Notes under the pieces: generated by a model
Database searches by the model: none
Told to the model about the DNA's origin: nothing
What the model saw: only the letters and a program-made list of their open reading frames with translations
Shown here: positions 44,524 to 53,921 of the stretch, piece after piece
Layout: each line of letters begins with the position of its first letter
Position numbering within the stretch: position 1 is the stretch's first letter
Program-made: the position numbers and the translations under genes
From: an uncultured Lachnospiraceae bacterium
Lineage (GTDB): Bacteria > Bacillota > Clostridia > Lachnospirales > Lachnospiraceae
Direction: 5' to 3'
DNA: 64,000 nucleotides
NCBI GenBank assembly: GCA_944384105.1
Contig: CALWSC010000026.1
Location: 1-64,000 of the forward strand

Positions 44524-45867
44524 TTATTCTACGGAAATTCTTTCCAGTACCTCTTCAAGCGCTGCAAAAGTTGATTCCACTGCTTCTTTTGGGGTTGCCA
44601 TTCCATATGCTACCTTTGAATACTCATCTGTCAACGCATCTGTCAACTCGCTGTTCTGGGAAGGAACATTATCCTTTTCCTGCGCATCCGGATATGCCTC
44701 ATCCATCAAATCAATAACCGGCTGCCGCAGAACTCCAGCTTCCACCGCCGCATCCTGCTGTGTCTTTGTGGTAGGAACTGCCCTGCAGGAACCCAGGATC
44801 ACAGATGCCTCCTCATCGTTCAGCTGCCAGTTCAGGTATTCCAGAGCTGCATCTTTTGCCTGACTCTGACTGCTTAATGCCACCAAATAGGTGGGGCGTA
44901 TTCTGGTCGCTCCCTGATTTACATTTTCTGTAATCGTAGGCCATAAAACCATCGTGGCTTTATCCGCTCCTTCCAGAAGATCATCTGATTTTGTAAATTC
45001 ACTATTCCAGCAGAGCTGCGCAATTGACTGCCCGTTTATCCATTTGGGATTGGGTGTTGAAGAGCCGTAATATAGATCCGCTTCTCCCAGTGGTTCAAAA
45101 ACTCCCACTTCATAAGCTTTTTGAATAATATTGTAAACATATAGAAGGTCATCTTTTGAAAAAGCGATTGTATAGTCATCATTAATCAACTGTCCTCCGG
45201 TTCGCTGTTTCAACATTGCAACGATTGCATTCAGAACATTTCCCCTGTCTGCTGTAAAGAAATAAACGTCCGGATTTTCTGAGTGAATTTTCTCTCCCAG
45301 TTCCAGAATTTCATCCCAAGTCAACTGATGATCTGTCGGAACTCCATATTTTTCTGCCGCTACTGTATTGAGCAACATGCCTGAAGCCTGCACCCCCATA
45401 GGAACCGCCAAAAGCTTTCCGTCATACACACAATATTGTTCCAGCAGTTCATCATCGATTCCACTGTAATCCAGGATATCCTGTTCGTAGAGGTCTGTAA
45501 AATAATCACCTCTCTCTACCCATTCATCCATCCAGGGCACGTCGATATGAAACAAATCTGCCACTGTTCCTCCAGAAAGCTGTGTCACTACTTTTTCCTG
45601 ATAGCCGTCAAAAGCAGAATATTCTGGCTCGATTGTTACTTCCGGTTTCAGCTCTTTATATTTTGCCTGCAGATTCGTATACGCCTCATGTGTAGCACTT
45701 CCTCCCCACCACTCATATCGGAAACTCACATTCTTCGTATCTTCTTCCTGAGTCTCATCTGTTTTTCCGGATGTCTGTTCTTCTGTCTGACCGCATCCTG
45801 ATAACATTCCAATGCTCAGAGCCATAACCAGTCCAATACTCCATATTTTTTTGCTGTTTTTCCCCAT
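44524..45867 (-). CDS. Sugar-type ABC substrate-binding lipoprotein
   Basis: A 447-residue family 1 binding protein (SBP_bac_1). A lipoprotein signal ends in LSGCGQ, so the protein is tethered outside the membrane. The mature part begins after an acidic linker with VSFRYEWWGGSATHEAYTNL and contains QLSGGTVADLFHIDVPWMDEW and GKLLAVPMGVQASGML, typical of this family. It is the first gene after the two-component system and has its own promoter. The ligand is unknown. Confidence 0.92.
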   Translation of the reverse strand: MGKNSKKIWSIGLVMALSIGMLSGCGQTEEQTSGKTDETQEEDTKNVSFRYEWWGGSATHEAYTNLQAKYKELKPEVTIEPEYSAFDGYQEKVVTQLSGGTVADLFHIDVPWMDEWVERGDYFTDLYEQDILDYSGIDDELLEQYCVYDGKLLAVPMGVQASGMLLNTVAAEKYGVPTDHQLTWDEILELGEKIHSENPDVYFFTADRGNVLNAIVAMLKQRTGGQLINDDYTIAFSKDDLLYVYNIIQKAYEVGVFEPLGEADLYYGSSTPNPKWINGQSIAQLCWNSEFTKSDDLLEGADKATMVLWPTITENVNQGATRIRPTYLVALSSQSQAKDAALEYLNWQLNDEEASVILGSCRAVPTTKTQQDAAVEAGVLRQPVIDLMDEAYPDAQEKDNVPSQNSELTDALTDEYSKVAYGMATPKEAVESTFAALEEVLERISVE

Positions 45868-45902
45868 TTTCTTTCCTCCTTTTGTATTTTTAGTATGATT
45901 TT

Positions 45903-45931
45903 ATTATAGCTTTCCCCGTTTTTTTATACAA
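45903..45931 (-). promoter_or_regulatory. Sigma-A promoter of the binding-protein operon
   Basis: Perfect -10 TATAAT, 17-base spacer and -35 TTGTAT (4 of 6) on the minus strand, 36 bases before the binding-protein start. The weak -35 fits a need for the YesN activator. Confidence 0.7.
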
Positions 45932-45974
45932 CTTCCACAAAAGGAGATTAGCACATCTTTATTTGACTATTTAT

Positions 45975-47696
45975 TTATATTTGTATCATTTTTTGACTTT
46001 CTTCTTCATAAAATGATACCGGAAGCATTACAGAAGTTATTGTTCCCACACCGACTTTGCTGTAAATCTGGATACCATAGTTTTCTCCATACGCTAATTT
46101 TACTCTTTTATTTGTGTTATAAACCCCTATATGATCGGCAAAAGAATCACCTCTGTTCAACCCTTCTCGGAGCTCCTGCAATTTTTCTTTTTTTATTCCG
46201 GCGCCATTATCCGTTACCCGGATAACAATTTTCTTTTCTTTTTTGCGAATTGTGATCTTAATCCGCCCATCCTGACGCCCCGATTCTCTGATACCGTGAT
46301 TTACTGCATTTTCTATTAGCGGCTGTAAAATAAATTTTACTATCTTTATAGCCAAAATATCATCATTATAATTCCATTCCAGTTCAAAAATTCCTCCATA
46401 TCTCTCCTTCAATATTTGAATATAGCACTTTGTCACTCGAATTTCTTCTTTCATGGGAGCAAATTCGTGCTTTTGATCCAAAGAATAGGCAAGTATCTCT
46501 GAAAGATTCTCTACCATTTCATTTGCCGATGATCTGCCTCCTGCAGCTTCCGCGACCTTCCAGTTAATTGTTTCAAGCGTATTATATAAAAAATGGGGAT
46601 TCATTTGGGATTGCATTGCCAGAAGTTCCATCGTTCGCAATCTGTATTTTCTTTCTGACAATTGAACCTTTAAATAATTCTGTTCAATAAAATTCTGCAG
46701 CATTAATTCTGTAATGTATGCAAAATAGTCTGTATTTCTTTTCGTAGACTGGATTTTGTACTCTTTTCCATTTTTTGCTGCTTCTAGTATTTCCTGTAAT
46801 CTGTGAAATTTTCTATAATTATTTACCGTGGAAATAGTTGCAAGCGCCAAAGCCGTAGCCACTGCAATCACAAGCACTGCTCCTGCATACTCCAAAATCA
46901 TAAAAGAAAGGCGATAAAATTCTTCCCGTGGTACAACCGAAATATATGTCCACAAGTATCTATCTGACTCCCTTCTATAGACAACGTGTTTATCTTTACT
47001 GAGAGTTTCACTGTTCGTACTCAGCAGTACTTCTTCATCCTGGTTCAGTATCTCCACAGTCTGCCCTTCAAAAACCTCTGTATCCTTCATCATTTTGATC
47101 AAATATTGTACATCCAGATTCAATATCACCACACCATCATGGTCTACGATCTGATAAACACTTACAACGTCTCTGCCCTCTTCCGTTTTCCTTCTTTCGC
47201 TGAAAATTTCCCTGCTATCCTTGTATTTTAAATAGCTTCCATACCAGCTTTCGTTCAGTTCTCCGCCCAGTATAGATACCCGGTCATTTGATTTTATATA
47301 GCGTTTCTTTTCATTTGGATAGTAAATGTAGATACTGTCGATATACTGTCTTGCATTAACCGGGGCATCTATATAGGTCTCGATCATTTCTAAGTCCTGA
47401 TGCTCCTGATATCCATAAACTTCTGCATTCAACACATGGTAACATTTATTGATAATTGCGGGATTAATATCAAATGCCAACATTAAAGAATCCAGTTCAC
47501 TTAACATCATCTCTGTATTCTGCAGCGTAGTATTTAACAGCTTCTGATTTGCATTTCCCAGCTCTGTTTTAAGATAATGGTATCCAACCAACATTCCCAC
47601 TCCTCCAACCAGAAAAATAGACAAAACTGCCGGGAGAAAATATCTCATAAAAATTCCCGCAAAATATTTCCTTTTATCTATTCTTTTATCTCTCAT
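45975..47696 (-). CDS. Sensor histidine kinase, YesM type
   Basis: A 573-residue sensor with two transmembrane segments at about residues 15-37 and 265-290 flanking an extracellular Cache-like domain. After the second helix comes the His_kinase domain with the phospho-acceptor in MQSQMNPHFLYNTLETINWK, then the N box PLIENAVNHGI and G box TDNGAGIK. YesM kinases sense extracellular oligosaccharides, often through a binding protein. I chose the ATG at 47696 because GAGGA lies just upstream; an ATG two codons earlier is too close to it. It overlaps yesN. Confidence 0.9.
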   Translation of the reverse strand: MRDKRIDKRKYFAGIFMRYFLPAVLSIFLVGGVGMLVGYHYLKTELGNANQKLLNTTLQNTEMMLSELDSLMLAFDINPAIINKCYHVLNAEVYGYQEHQDLEMIETYIDAPVNARQYIDSIYIYYPNEKKRYIKSNDRVSILGGELNESWYGSYLKYKDSREIFSERRKTEEGRDVVSVYQIVDHDGVVILNLDVQYLIKMMKDTEVFEGQTVEILNQDEEVLLSTNSETLSKDKHVVYRRESDRYLWTYISVVPREEFYRLSFMILEYAGAVLVIAVATALALATISTVNNYRKFHRLQEILEAAKNGKEYKIQSTKRNTDYFAYITELMLQNFIEQNYLKVQLSERKYRLRTMELLAMQSQMNPHFLYNTLETINWKVAEAAGGRSSANEMVENLSEILAYSLDQKHEFAPMKEEIRVTKCYIQILKERYGGIFELEWNYNDDILAIKIVKFILQPLIENAVNHGIRESGRQDGRIKITIRKKEKKIVIRVTDNGAGIKKEKLQELREGLNRGDSFADHIGVYNTNKRVKLAYGENYGIQIYSKVGVGTITSVMLPVSFYEEESQKMIQI

Positions 47697-48435
47697 GGGC
47701 ATTCCTCTCTCTGCTCTCTCTATATTCTCTCGGACTCATATCATATTTGGCATGAAATGCCCTGGCAAAGTTTTTGGAATTCGTATATCCCAGCTTTTCT
47801 CCAATCTCCCCTATGCGGTATCTGGGGTTACAAAGCATTTTCTGCGCTTCCCTCATTTTTATTTCCATCACATATTCTGAAAAATTTTGCCCTGTTTTTT
47901 TCTTAAACAGCCTGCTCAAATACTGAGGATTCATATTTACAATTTCTGAAACTTCTTCCAGATTTGCCGATCCAGGATTCCTTTCCACATATGCTTTTAC
48001 CATCTTACTGATACTTCTATACATCTCCTCTTCCCTGTCCGGATCCTTTTCTTCCATACGGCTATCCAGTTTTTTCTTCATATTTCCAAAAACAGTTTTT
48101 ATTTCCTCATACTTTGTTGGTTTCAGTATATAATCATGCACTCCATAGCGAATACCTTCCTTCGCGTATTCAAAATCCCTATATGCGCTAAGTAAAATAA
48201 TTTCTATCGGTAAGTTCTCTTCGCGTATTCTGCGGATCAATTCCATTCCATCCATTACCGGCATCCGGATATCTGTGAGAATCACATCAATATCCTGGCG
48301 TTGCAAATTCTCCAGCGCTTGTTTTCCATTAGACGCCTTTGCTTTCACCTCGAATCCCATGTCGCACCAAGGTATATAATTGCTCAGACCATTTAGTGTT
48401 GCATATTCATCGTCCACGATCATTAATCGATACAT
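47686..48435 (-). CDS. AraC-type response regulator, YesN type
   Basis: A 249-residue regulator. The receiver domain has DDE near residue 8, the phospho-acceptor Asp in DVILTDIRMPVMDG and the conserved Lys in YILKPTKYE. The C-terminal AraC/XylS DNA-binding domain carries both helix-turn-helices (SEIVNMNPQYLSRLFKKKTG and IGEIGEKLGYTNSKNFARAF). It is transcribed first and should activate the importer operon that follows. Confidence 0.92.
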   Translation of the reverse strand: MYRLMIVDDEYATLNGLSNYIPWCDMGFEVKAKASNGKQALENLQRQDIDVILTDIRMPVMDGMELIRRIREENLPIEIILLSAYRDFEYAKEGIRYGVHDYILKPTKYEEIKTVFGNMKKKLDSRMEEKDPDREEEMYRSISKMVKAYVERNPGSANLEEVSEIVNMNPQYLSRLFKKKTGQNFSEYVMEIKMREAQKMLCNPRYRIGEIGEKLGYTNSKNFARAFHAKYDMSPREYRESRERNAHER

Positions 48436-48555
48436 TTTTCGTCCCCCTATCTTCTCGCAAGCATCTCAAGTTTTCACCATTTATTTTAACCCACAGGACG
48501 TACAAGGTCTAGTTTACATTTTCATATATTCGCAGATTTGTTTTAAGTTTCCTAC

Positions 48556-48594
48556 AACAAATGCGGCATCGGAATTGCTCTTCCGACACCGCAT
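48556..48594 (-). terminator. Terminator after the GH2 gene
   Basis: A 14-base stem with a two-base internal mismatch (48561-48574 with 48581-48594), followed on the minus strand by TTTGTTG. The U-run is weak but the hairpin is strong and well placed. Nothing else is evident in the 190-base gap before yesN. Confidence 0.65.
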
Positions 48595-48625
48595 TATAAA
48601 ACTTCCTGCATGTCTGTTTATAACT

Positions 48626-50407
48626 TTAGCCTTCTTTTATTCCCGGATATTTTTCATTGATTTCCCGTATTTTTTCCGGCGCAATCTTAAACGCATGGTT
48701 CTCATCCAAAAGTCCGTTGATTTCCTGCTGAACGTCCGAGACCTGTGTATAACAGTACCCTGTAATATACAGAATCTCCCTGATTGCAGCCGTAATTTTC
48801 CCGAACCGGTGCAGGAATTCCTCTTCACTCGATACAGTTCTTCCATACCCCCATGCTCCCTCTGCACCGCCCGAAAAAGCAATTCCCCCATATTCACTGA
48901 TGATAATCGGCTGACCTCTGTAGGAATACCCGTCGGCGAGCGCCGGTTTGCACTTATTGGGATACAGGTGCGCTGTTATAATGTCCTGCAGTTTTCCCGC
49001 ATACCGTTCCTGAAAACAGGTTCCGTCCTCCTCATAATCGTGGATTGTGAGAATATCTGAAACCGTGTGCTCCCAGCCGTCATTTACGATGACCGGTCTC
49101 ATGCTGTCCATGCTTTTTGTCAGGTAATAAATTCCCTCTGTAAATGCCTGCTGCCTGGGATCTGTCCTGATCTGCGGAATCCCCCAGGATTCATTGAAAG
49201 GCGTCCATGTAATGATCGAAGGATGATTATAATTCTGTCTTACAACTTCCATCCATTCCCTTGTAAACTCCTCTGCCGCATTGTCATTAAATTCGTAGCA
49301 TGCAGCCATCTCGCTCCAGACGAGCATTCCTTTCACATCACACCAGTATAAAAACCGTTCATCCTCTGTTTTCATATGCTTGCGCAATCCGTTATATCCC
49401 ATTTGCTGTATTTTATCTATATCGGAAATCAAAGCATTCTCGTCCGGAGGCGTCAAATGGGACTCCTTCCAGTATCCCTGATCCAGAATCAGCTTTTGGT
49501 ACAGAGGCGTTCCATTCAGCAGGATATTTCCTTTGCTGATTTTAATCTCCCGCATTCCAAAATAGGAATAGACTTCATCCACCACCCGGTTCTCTTTATA
49601 AATGCGGACTTCCACATCATACAGCGCCGGATCTTCCGGGGACCATAAATGTATTCCCCACGGGCTTTCTTCCGGAAAATAAAGACAAATCGTTTCCTTT
49701 TCCTGCGTTCTTTTTAATTGTCTGATGCACCTGCTGATTTCTGTATCTCCATAGGAAATCACCGTTTCGATCATGCAGCCGACTGCCTGCCGTGCAGTCT
49801 CGTATAAAATCTCTACGCTCTGTGTATCAATATCCGGCGTCATTTTTATGCTTTTCAGATACTCAGGCCGTATACATTCTATCCATACGGTTTTCCATAT
49901 CCCGGTGCTCTGTATGTACCAGCAGCCGAAATTCTCTTTCTGCCATCTCTGTTTTCCTCTGGGCTGTGCGGGATTTTGAGAATCTTCCGCTTTTACTGTT
50001 ACTGTATTTTCCCCCTGCGCAACATACTTTGTTATGTCAAACGTAAATCTGGCATATCCACCCTGATGGCATCCCGCATATTTTCCATTGATCCACACCA
50101 GAGTTTTATAATCGCTTCCTTCAAAATGAAGAAGAACTTTCTTATTCTCTATTTCTTCTTCAGAGAACCATACGCTGCGCCTGTACCATACATTTTCATG
50201 GTGCGTCTCATCACAAATACCGCTCAGTTCTGTTTCATACGTAAACGGAACCTGTATCTTCCTGCATTTTTCGGGAAATTCTGCAAACCATTCCCTATCC
50301 TCTCCCTCATTCGCGTCGTCAAAGAGGAAATCCCAGCTTCCATTTAAATTTCTCCATTTATCCCGTACCATCTGCGGACGCGGATAGTCTTTCACATAGT
50401 GTCTCAT
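48626..50407 (-). CDS. GH2 family glycoside hydrolase (beta-galactosidase/glucuronidase-like)
   Basis: A 593-residue enzyme with the GH2 layout: N-terminal jelly-roll (RNLNGSWDFLFDDANEG, VWYRRSVWFS), Ig-like domain, then the TIM barrel. The acid/base Glu lies in WTPFNESWG and the nucleophile Glu in IISEYGG. No signal peptide is visible, so it acts inside the cell on imported oligosaccharides. The exact glycosidic bond is not predictable by eye. The ATG at 50407 has AAAAGGAG somewhat far upstream; a TTG four codons earlier is too close to it. It ends the decaying importer operon but looks intact itself. Confidence 0.87.
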   Translation of the reverse strand: MRHYVKDYPRPQMVRDKWRNLNGSWDFLFDDANEGEDREWFAEFPEKCRKIQVPFTYETELSGICDETHHENVWYRRSVWFSEEEIENKKVLLHFEGSDYKTLVWINGKYAGCHQGGYARFTFDITKYVAQGENTVTVKAEDSQNPAQPRGKQRWQKENFGCWYIQSTGIWKTVWIECIRPEYLKSIKMTPDIDTQSVEILYETARQAVGCMIETVISYGDTEISRCIRQLKRTQEKETICLYFPEESPWGIHLWSPEDPALYDVEVRIYKENRVVDEVYSYFGMREIKISKGNILLNGTPLYQKLILDQGYWKESHLTPPDENALISDIDKIQQMGYNGLRKHMKTEDERFLYWCDVKGMLVWSEMAACYEFNDNAAEEFTREWMEVVRQNYNHPSIITWTPFNESWGIPQIRTDPRQQAFTEGIYYLTKSMDSMRPVIVNDGWEHTVSDILTIHDYEEDGTCFQERYAGKLQDIITAHLYPNKCKPALADGYSYRGQPIIISEYGGIAFSGGAEGAWGYGRTVSSEEEFLHRFGKITAAIREILYITGYCYTQVSDVQQEINGLLDENHAFKIAPEKIREINEKYPGIKEG

Positions 50408-50434
50408 AAAAATATTCAATCTCCTTTTCGTATT

Positions 50435-51315
50435 TTACCCCTTTACAGAACCTACTGTCATCCCTTTCACAAAATACTTCTGAACAAATGGATAAACCAG
50501 CATAATAGGGATCAGAGAAATAAAAATCTGCGCGCATCGGATTATCTGTCATCAACCATGGTCAGAAGCTTGAAATCATCCAGACTGAGCGTGCTTAAAT
50601 CTCTTTTTACCACTACTGTATATAAGTAAGATGCCAGCGGATAGCTGCTTGGAAAGTTTGAGAAAATAAGTCCGTCAAAATAGCTGTTCCACTGTGTGAC
50701 AAAAGAAAACAGAGTTAATGTCGCAATTGACGGCTTTGCACACGGTACATAGATCAAAAAGCAGGTCTGAAACTGATTCGCTCCATCAATCAGTGCAGCT
50801 TCTTCCAATTCCTTGGGAATATTCCGAAAGAAATTCAGCATAAGAACAATGTTGTAAACAGAAATTGTCGTCGGAAGGATAAGCGCCCAGATTGTGTCCA
50901 TCATATGCAGGTTCTGAATCAGAAGATACCCGGGAATCAGCCCTCCGGAAAACAGCATCGTAAAAAAGAATACCCATGCATAAACGCTTCTCGCCCGAAG
51001 CTGCGAATTATCCTTGGAAAGCGGATAGGCTGTCATGATAGTGATTACCATAGAGAGCGGTACTCCGATCAGCACTCTCTCTAGAGATTTTATCAGGGAT
51101 GTCCAAAATTCTTTCTTTCCCATAACGTAACTGTATGCACTGGCGGTAAATTCCACCGGAAAAACGGATACTTTTCCGGCTGATACCGCTGTAGCGCTTG
51201 AAAATGACATGGCGAGAATATTCAGGATAGGAAACAGGCAGAGCGCCGCCAGCAATGCCAGAATCGAATAATTTATAATCTGAAAGGCAATCCGTCCTTT
51301 CGTCTTTTTACGCAT
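50435..51315 (-). pseudogene. YtcP-type ABC permease, frameshifted near the C-terminus
   Basis: The first 257 residues are a normal MalG-family permease with the EAA loop ELEEAALIDGANQFQTCFLI. The frame stops at 50542 after LLTMVDDR. In a second frame the expected ending follows at once: QIIRCAQIFISLIPIMLVYP and then FVQKYFVKGMTVGSVKG with a stop at 50435. Restoring one base near 50555 (GATGAC-CAG instead of GATGACAG) would join the two. The lost part is the last helix and family C-terminus, so the product is probably non-functional. A sequencing error is possible; a programmed shift is unlikely, as no slippery site is seen. Confidence 0.85.
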
Positions 51316-51329
51316 ACACCCTCCTCCTC

Positions 51330-52143
51330 TCAGAAAACACGGTAATCGGCAAATTTATACGCCAGAAAATAGGATACCGAGATAAATGCAGTAGAAATTG
51401 AACACCTGGTCAAATCCCGCATTTAAGACATTTCCCAGACTTAAGACCATCATCAGCACAATAATCATCCGCATTCCCGGCAGCGTTACATGCCAGGTCT
51501 GCCTCCATCGGTTTGCTCCGTCAATTTTGGCAGCTTCATACAAATCTGTATCAATCCCAAGAATTGCCGCAAGATATACGATCGCCCCATATCCGAAGTT
51601 CTTCCACACGTCGGTTACAATCAGTGTTTCCCGAAAATACTCATTGTCGCCGAGAAAAAAGATTTCTTTTCCTCCAAGCGCCGTTATAATCTGGTTTATG
51701 ATTCCGGTGCTCGGCGAAAGAATATCAAGAAAAATCCCTCCCAGAACAACCCATGATAAAAAATACGGCAGATATACAATCGTCTGCACTGTCTTCTTAA
51801 ATTTTATAAAACGCACTTCATTCAGAAGCAGGGCAAATATGACAGGCACCACAAGCCCCAGTATAATTTTCCAGAACGCTATAATTACCGTATTTTTCAT
51901 TGCCTGCCCGAATCCAGGAAGATGAAAGACATACTCAAAGTTCTTCAGCCCGACCCATTCCTGATCTCCAAACATCCCTTTACTCGGTATAAAATCCTGA
52001 AACGCTATGATCAGACCTGCCATAGGCACATAGCTGAAAATCAGGATAATAGCAAGACCGGGCAGCAGCATTAAGTGCAGCGGCAGCTCTCTTTTAAAAT
52101 GTGAAAGCGTATACTTTGATTTTTGTTTCGTTTTCTTTGGCAT
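51330..52143 (-). pseudogene. LplB-type ABC permease with out-of-frame internal deletion
   Basis: The reading starts like a normal MalF/LplB permease (SHFKRELPLHLMLLPGLAII, EAA loop DLYEAAKIDGANRWRQTWHV) and continues to LNAGFDQVFNFY. It then leaves the family and stops at 51355. In another frame the normal family ending is still present: STAFISVSYFLAYKFADYRVF with a stop at 51330. The family normally has roughly 35-45 residues between these points, so about 100-130 bases have been lost near 51392-51397, shifting the frame. The RBS and start (GGAGG before ATG at 52143) are intact. The 1-base lesion in the partner permease lies just downstream. Confidence 0.82.
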
Positions 52144-52188
52144 TGTATCCCTCCTGCCGTAAATTTATATCTAAGTCCCACTCGGGCA

Positions 52189-52208
52189 AGGGGGATACAA
52201 GCCCCCCT
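52189..52208 (-). other. GC-rich stem-loop between binding protein and permeases
   Basis: AGGGGG/CCCCCT stem with an eight-base loop after the binding-protein stop. It has no U-run, so it more likely protects the 3' end of the binding-protein mRNA than terminates. Confidence 0.5.
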
Positions 52209-52221
52209 GCGCTATGACTTC

Positions 52222-53862
52222 TTATTTATTTTCCTCATACCATTCATTTACTTCATCCGTCATGTCCTCTCCGCCTGCCGCTTCCCACTCTTCCACAACA
52301 GTGTCAAATGCGTCCAGGGATTCCTGGCCGGAAATGATTTTAATAAAGGTCTCATCCAGCATATCATCCAGTGTGGTTTTCTTCGTTGTCATAACTTCTC
52401 CTGACGCTCCCAGGAACTGATCATATACCAGCTCCACATTTTCGCTGTTCTGATATTCCATTAAAAGCTCCTGGCTTCCGTTTTCTCCAAATACCCGGTT
52501 CCATCCCCAATACGTCCTGTCTCCATTCAGCGCCTTGTTGCAGTAATCCCACATACTGTACGCCTCTCCGCTTAAATCTCCAGGATCCTGTGTCTTTAAA
52601 TGTTCGGAGATTTCCTGTGTAATTACCTGATTTTTGTTAGGACCGCTCATATTTACCGGAGCCAGCTTCCATAATCCCTCCGCGCCGTTTCCGGGATTTG
52701 CGTACTTTTCATACTCGTTCAATTCCGGATCCAGCACTTTTTCACAGTAGAGATTCATCATCTGTACCAGGGCTTCCGGATGTTCACAGTTTTTGCTTAC
52801 CACATACCAGCTGCTTGTCGCCATGCGGACGCCCGGCTTAATCTTTGCCCCTTCTTCTGCCGTCGGAATCATATAGGGCATCCAGTCTGCATTTTCATCC
52901 GCGTTAACCACACTCTGCAGATAATCCAGCGTCGACGCGTGGAATCCGTACATCGCGCCGCATTTTCCATTAACCAGGGCTTCATTCGCTTTTTGTCCGT
53001 CATTTACATAAAATTCCGGATCGACCAGACCCTCTTCATACAATTCGGCCAGAGAGCCCAGCGCCTCCTTCATCTCAGGCGTGGTGCTTCCATATACAAG
53101 CTTACCGCTTCCGTCGTCGATCCAGGACTGCGGGTATGCCTCATACGCATTACACCATCCCTTGATATCAAACTGATTTCCATACAGGTCTGAGCTTAAT
53201 GCAAGACCCACACTTCCATCTCCCGCATAGTCCTTAAATGCCCTCAGAATATCTTTCAGTTCATCCAGCGTTTTGGGGGCTTCCAGATTCAGCGCATCCA
53301 GCCAGTCCTGGCGAAGCCAGAGAATCTGCGTCGTCTCCATATCGCAGTCCAGATAAGGAAGTCCGTACTGCACGCCGTCAATGGTACATGCCTTAATTGC
53401 GGCGTCCCCGCCTGCTTGGAGAAGCTCTTTCAGATAATCACTCGCATATTCCTCAATATACGGTTCCAAATCTACAATCAGATCAGCCTCCACGAGTCTC
53501 TTGAGATTGGACTTATCTACAATCGCTATATCCGGGATATCTCCTGAGGCAATCGCGGCATTAAATTTCTGCGTATACAGATCCGCACTCGATGCGATCC
53601 AGGAATATTGAACCTCATACCCTAATTCGTCCGCAATAAGATCTGTCCATACATTTTTCTCATAGGACTGATCTTTCAGGTGTGCAAAAACATTGGATTC
53701 CGCCATCGGATCCTGCTGTCTTACAAAAGTAACAGGGATCAGTCCCCCGTCTGCCGTACTGCCTGTATCTTCTTTTGTGTCTGAAGACTCTCCGCTGTTT
53801 CCGCAGCCTGCCGCAATTGCCATTGCCGTTACCAGTAACATTGCCACTAATTTTTTCTTCAT
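52222..53862 (-). CDS. Oligosaccharide ABC substrate-binding lipoprotein (LplA/YtcQ type)
   Basis: A 546-residue lipoprotein with a signal ending in AIAAGCGN and an acidic linker. The mature protein has LADELGYEVQYSWIA-like and KFNAAIASGDIPDIAIV segments typical of large binding proteins paired with LplB/YtcP permeases. The reading frame is complete, ending NEWYEENK. An AGGAGGAAGGAAC precedes the start. Its two permease partners are broken, so it may be made without a functional channel. Likely ligands are rhamnose-containing or similar plant or host glycans, inferred from the GH106-like neighbour. Confidence 0.9.
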   Translation of the reverse strand: MKKKLVAMLLVTAMAIAAGCGNSGESSDTKEDTGSTADGGLIPVTFVRQQDPMAESNVFAHLKDQSYEKNVWTDLIADELGYEVQYSWIASSADLYTQKFNAAIASGDIPDIAIVDKSNLKRLVEADLIVDLEPYIEEYASDYLKELLQAGGDAAIKACTIDGVQYGLPYLDCDMETTQILWLRQDWLDALNLEAPKTLDELKDILRAFKDYAGDGSVGLALSSDLYGNQFDIKGWCNAYEAYPQSWIDDGSGKLVYGSTTPEMKEALGSLAELYEEGLVDPEFYVNDGQKANEALVNGKCGAMYGFHASTLDYLQSVVNADENADWMPYMIPTAEEGAKIKPGVRMATSSWYVVSKNCEHPEALVQMMNLYCEKVLDPELNEYEKYANPGNGAEGLWKLAPVNMSGPNKNQVITQEISEHLKTQDPGDLSGEAYSMWDYCNKALNGDRTYWGWNRVFGENGSQELLMEYQNSENVELVYDQFLGASGEVMTTKKTTLDDMLDETFIKIISGQESLDAFDTVVEEWEAAGGEDMTDEVNEWYEENK

Positions 53863-53921
53863 GTTCCTTCCTCCTACTATTTTTTATATTGCAGGACGAT
53901 TTCCCGTCCGACAGTACAGAT

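Noticed and set aside
50542..50570. Programmed ribosomal frameshifting in the YtcP-like permease
   Set aside because: No slippery heptamer, no internal Shine-Dalgarno at the right distance and no downstream structure was seen; the permease family is not known for recoding, and the partner permease is also broken.
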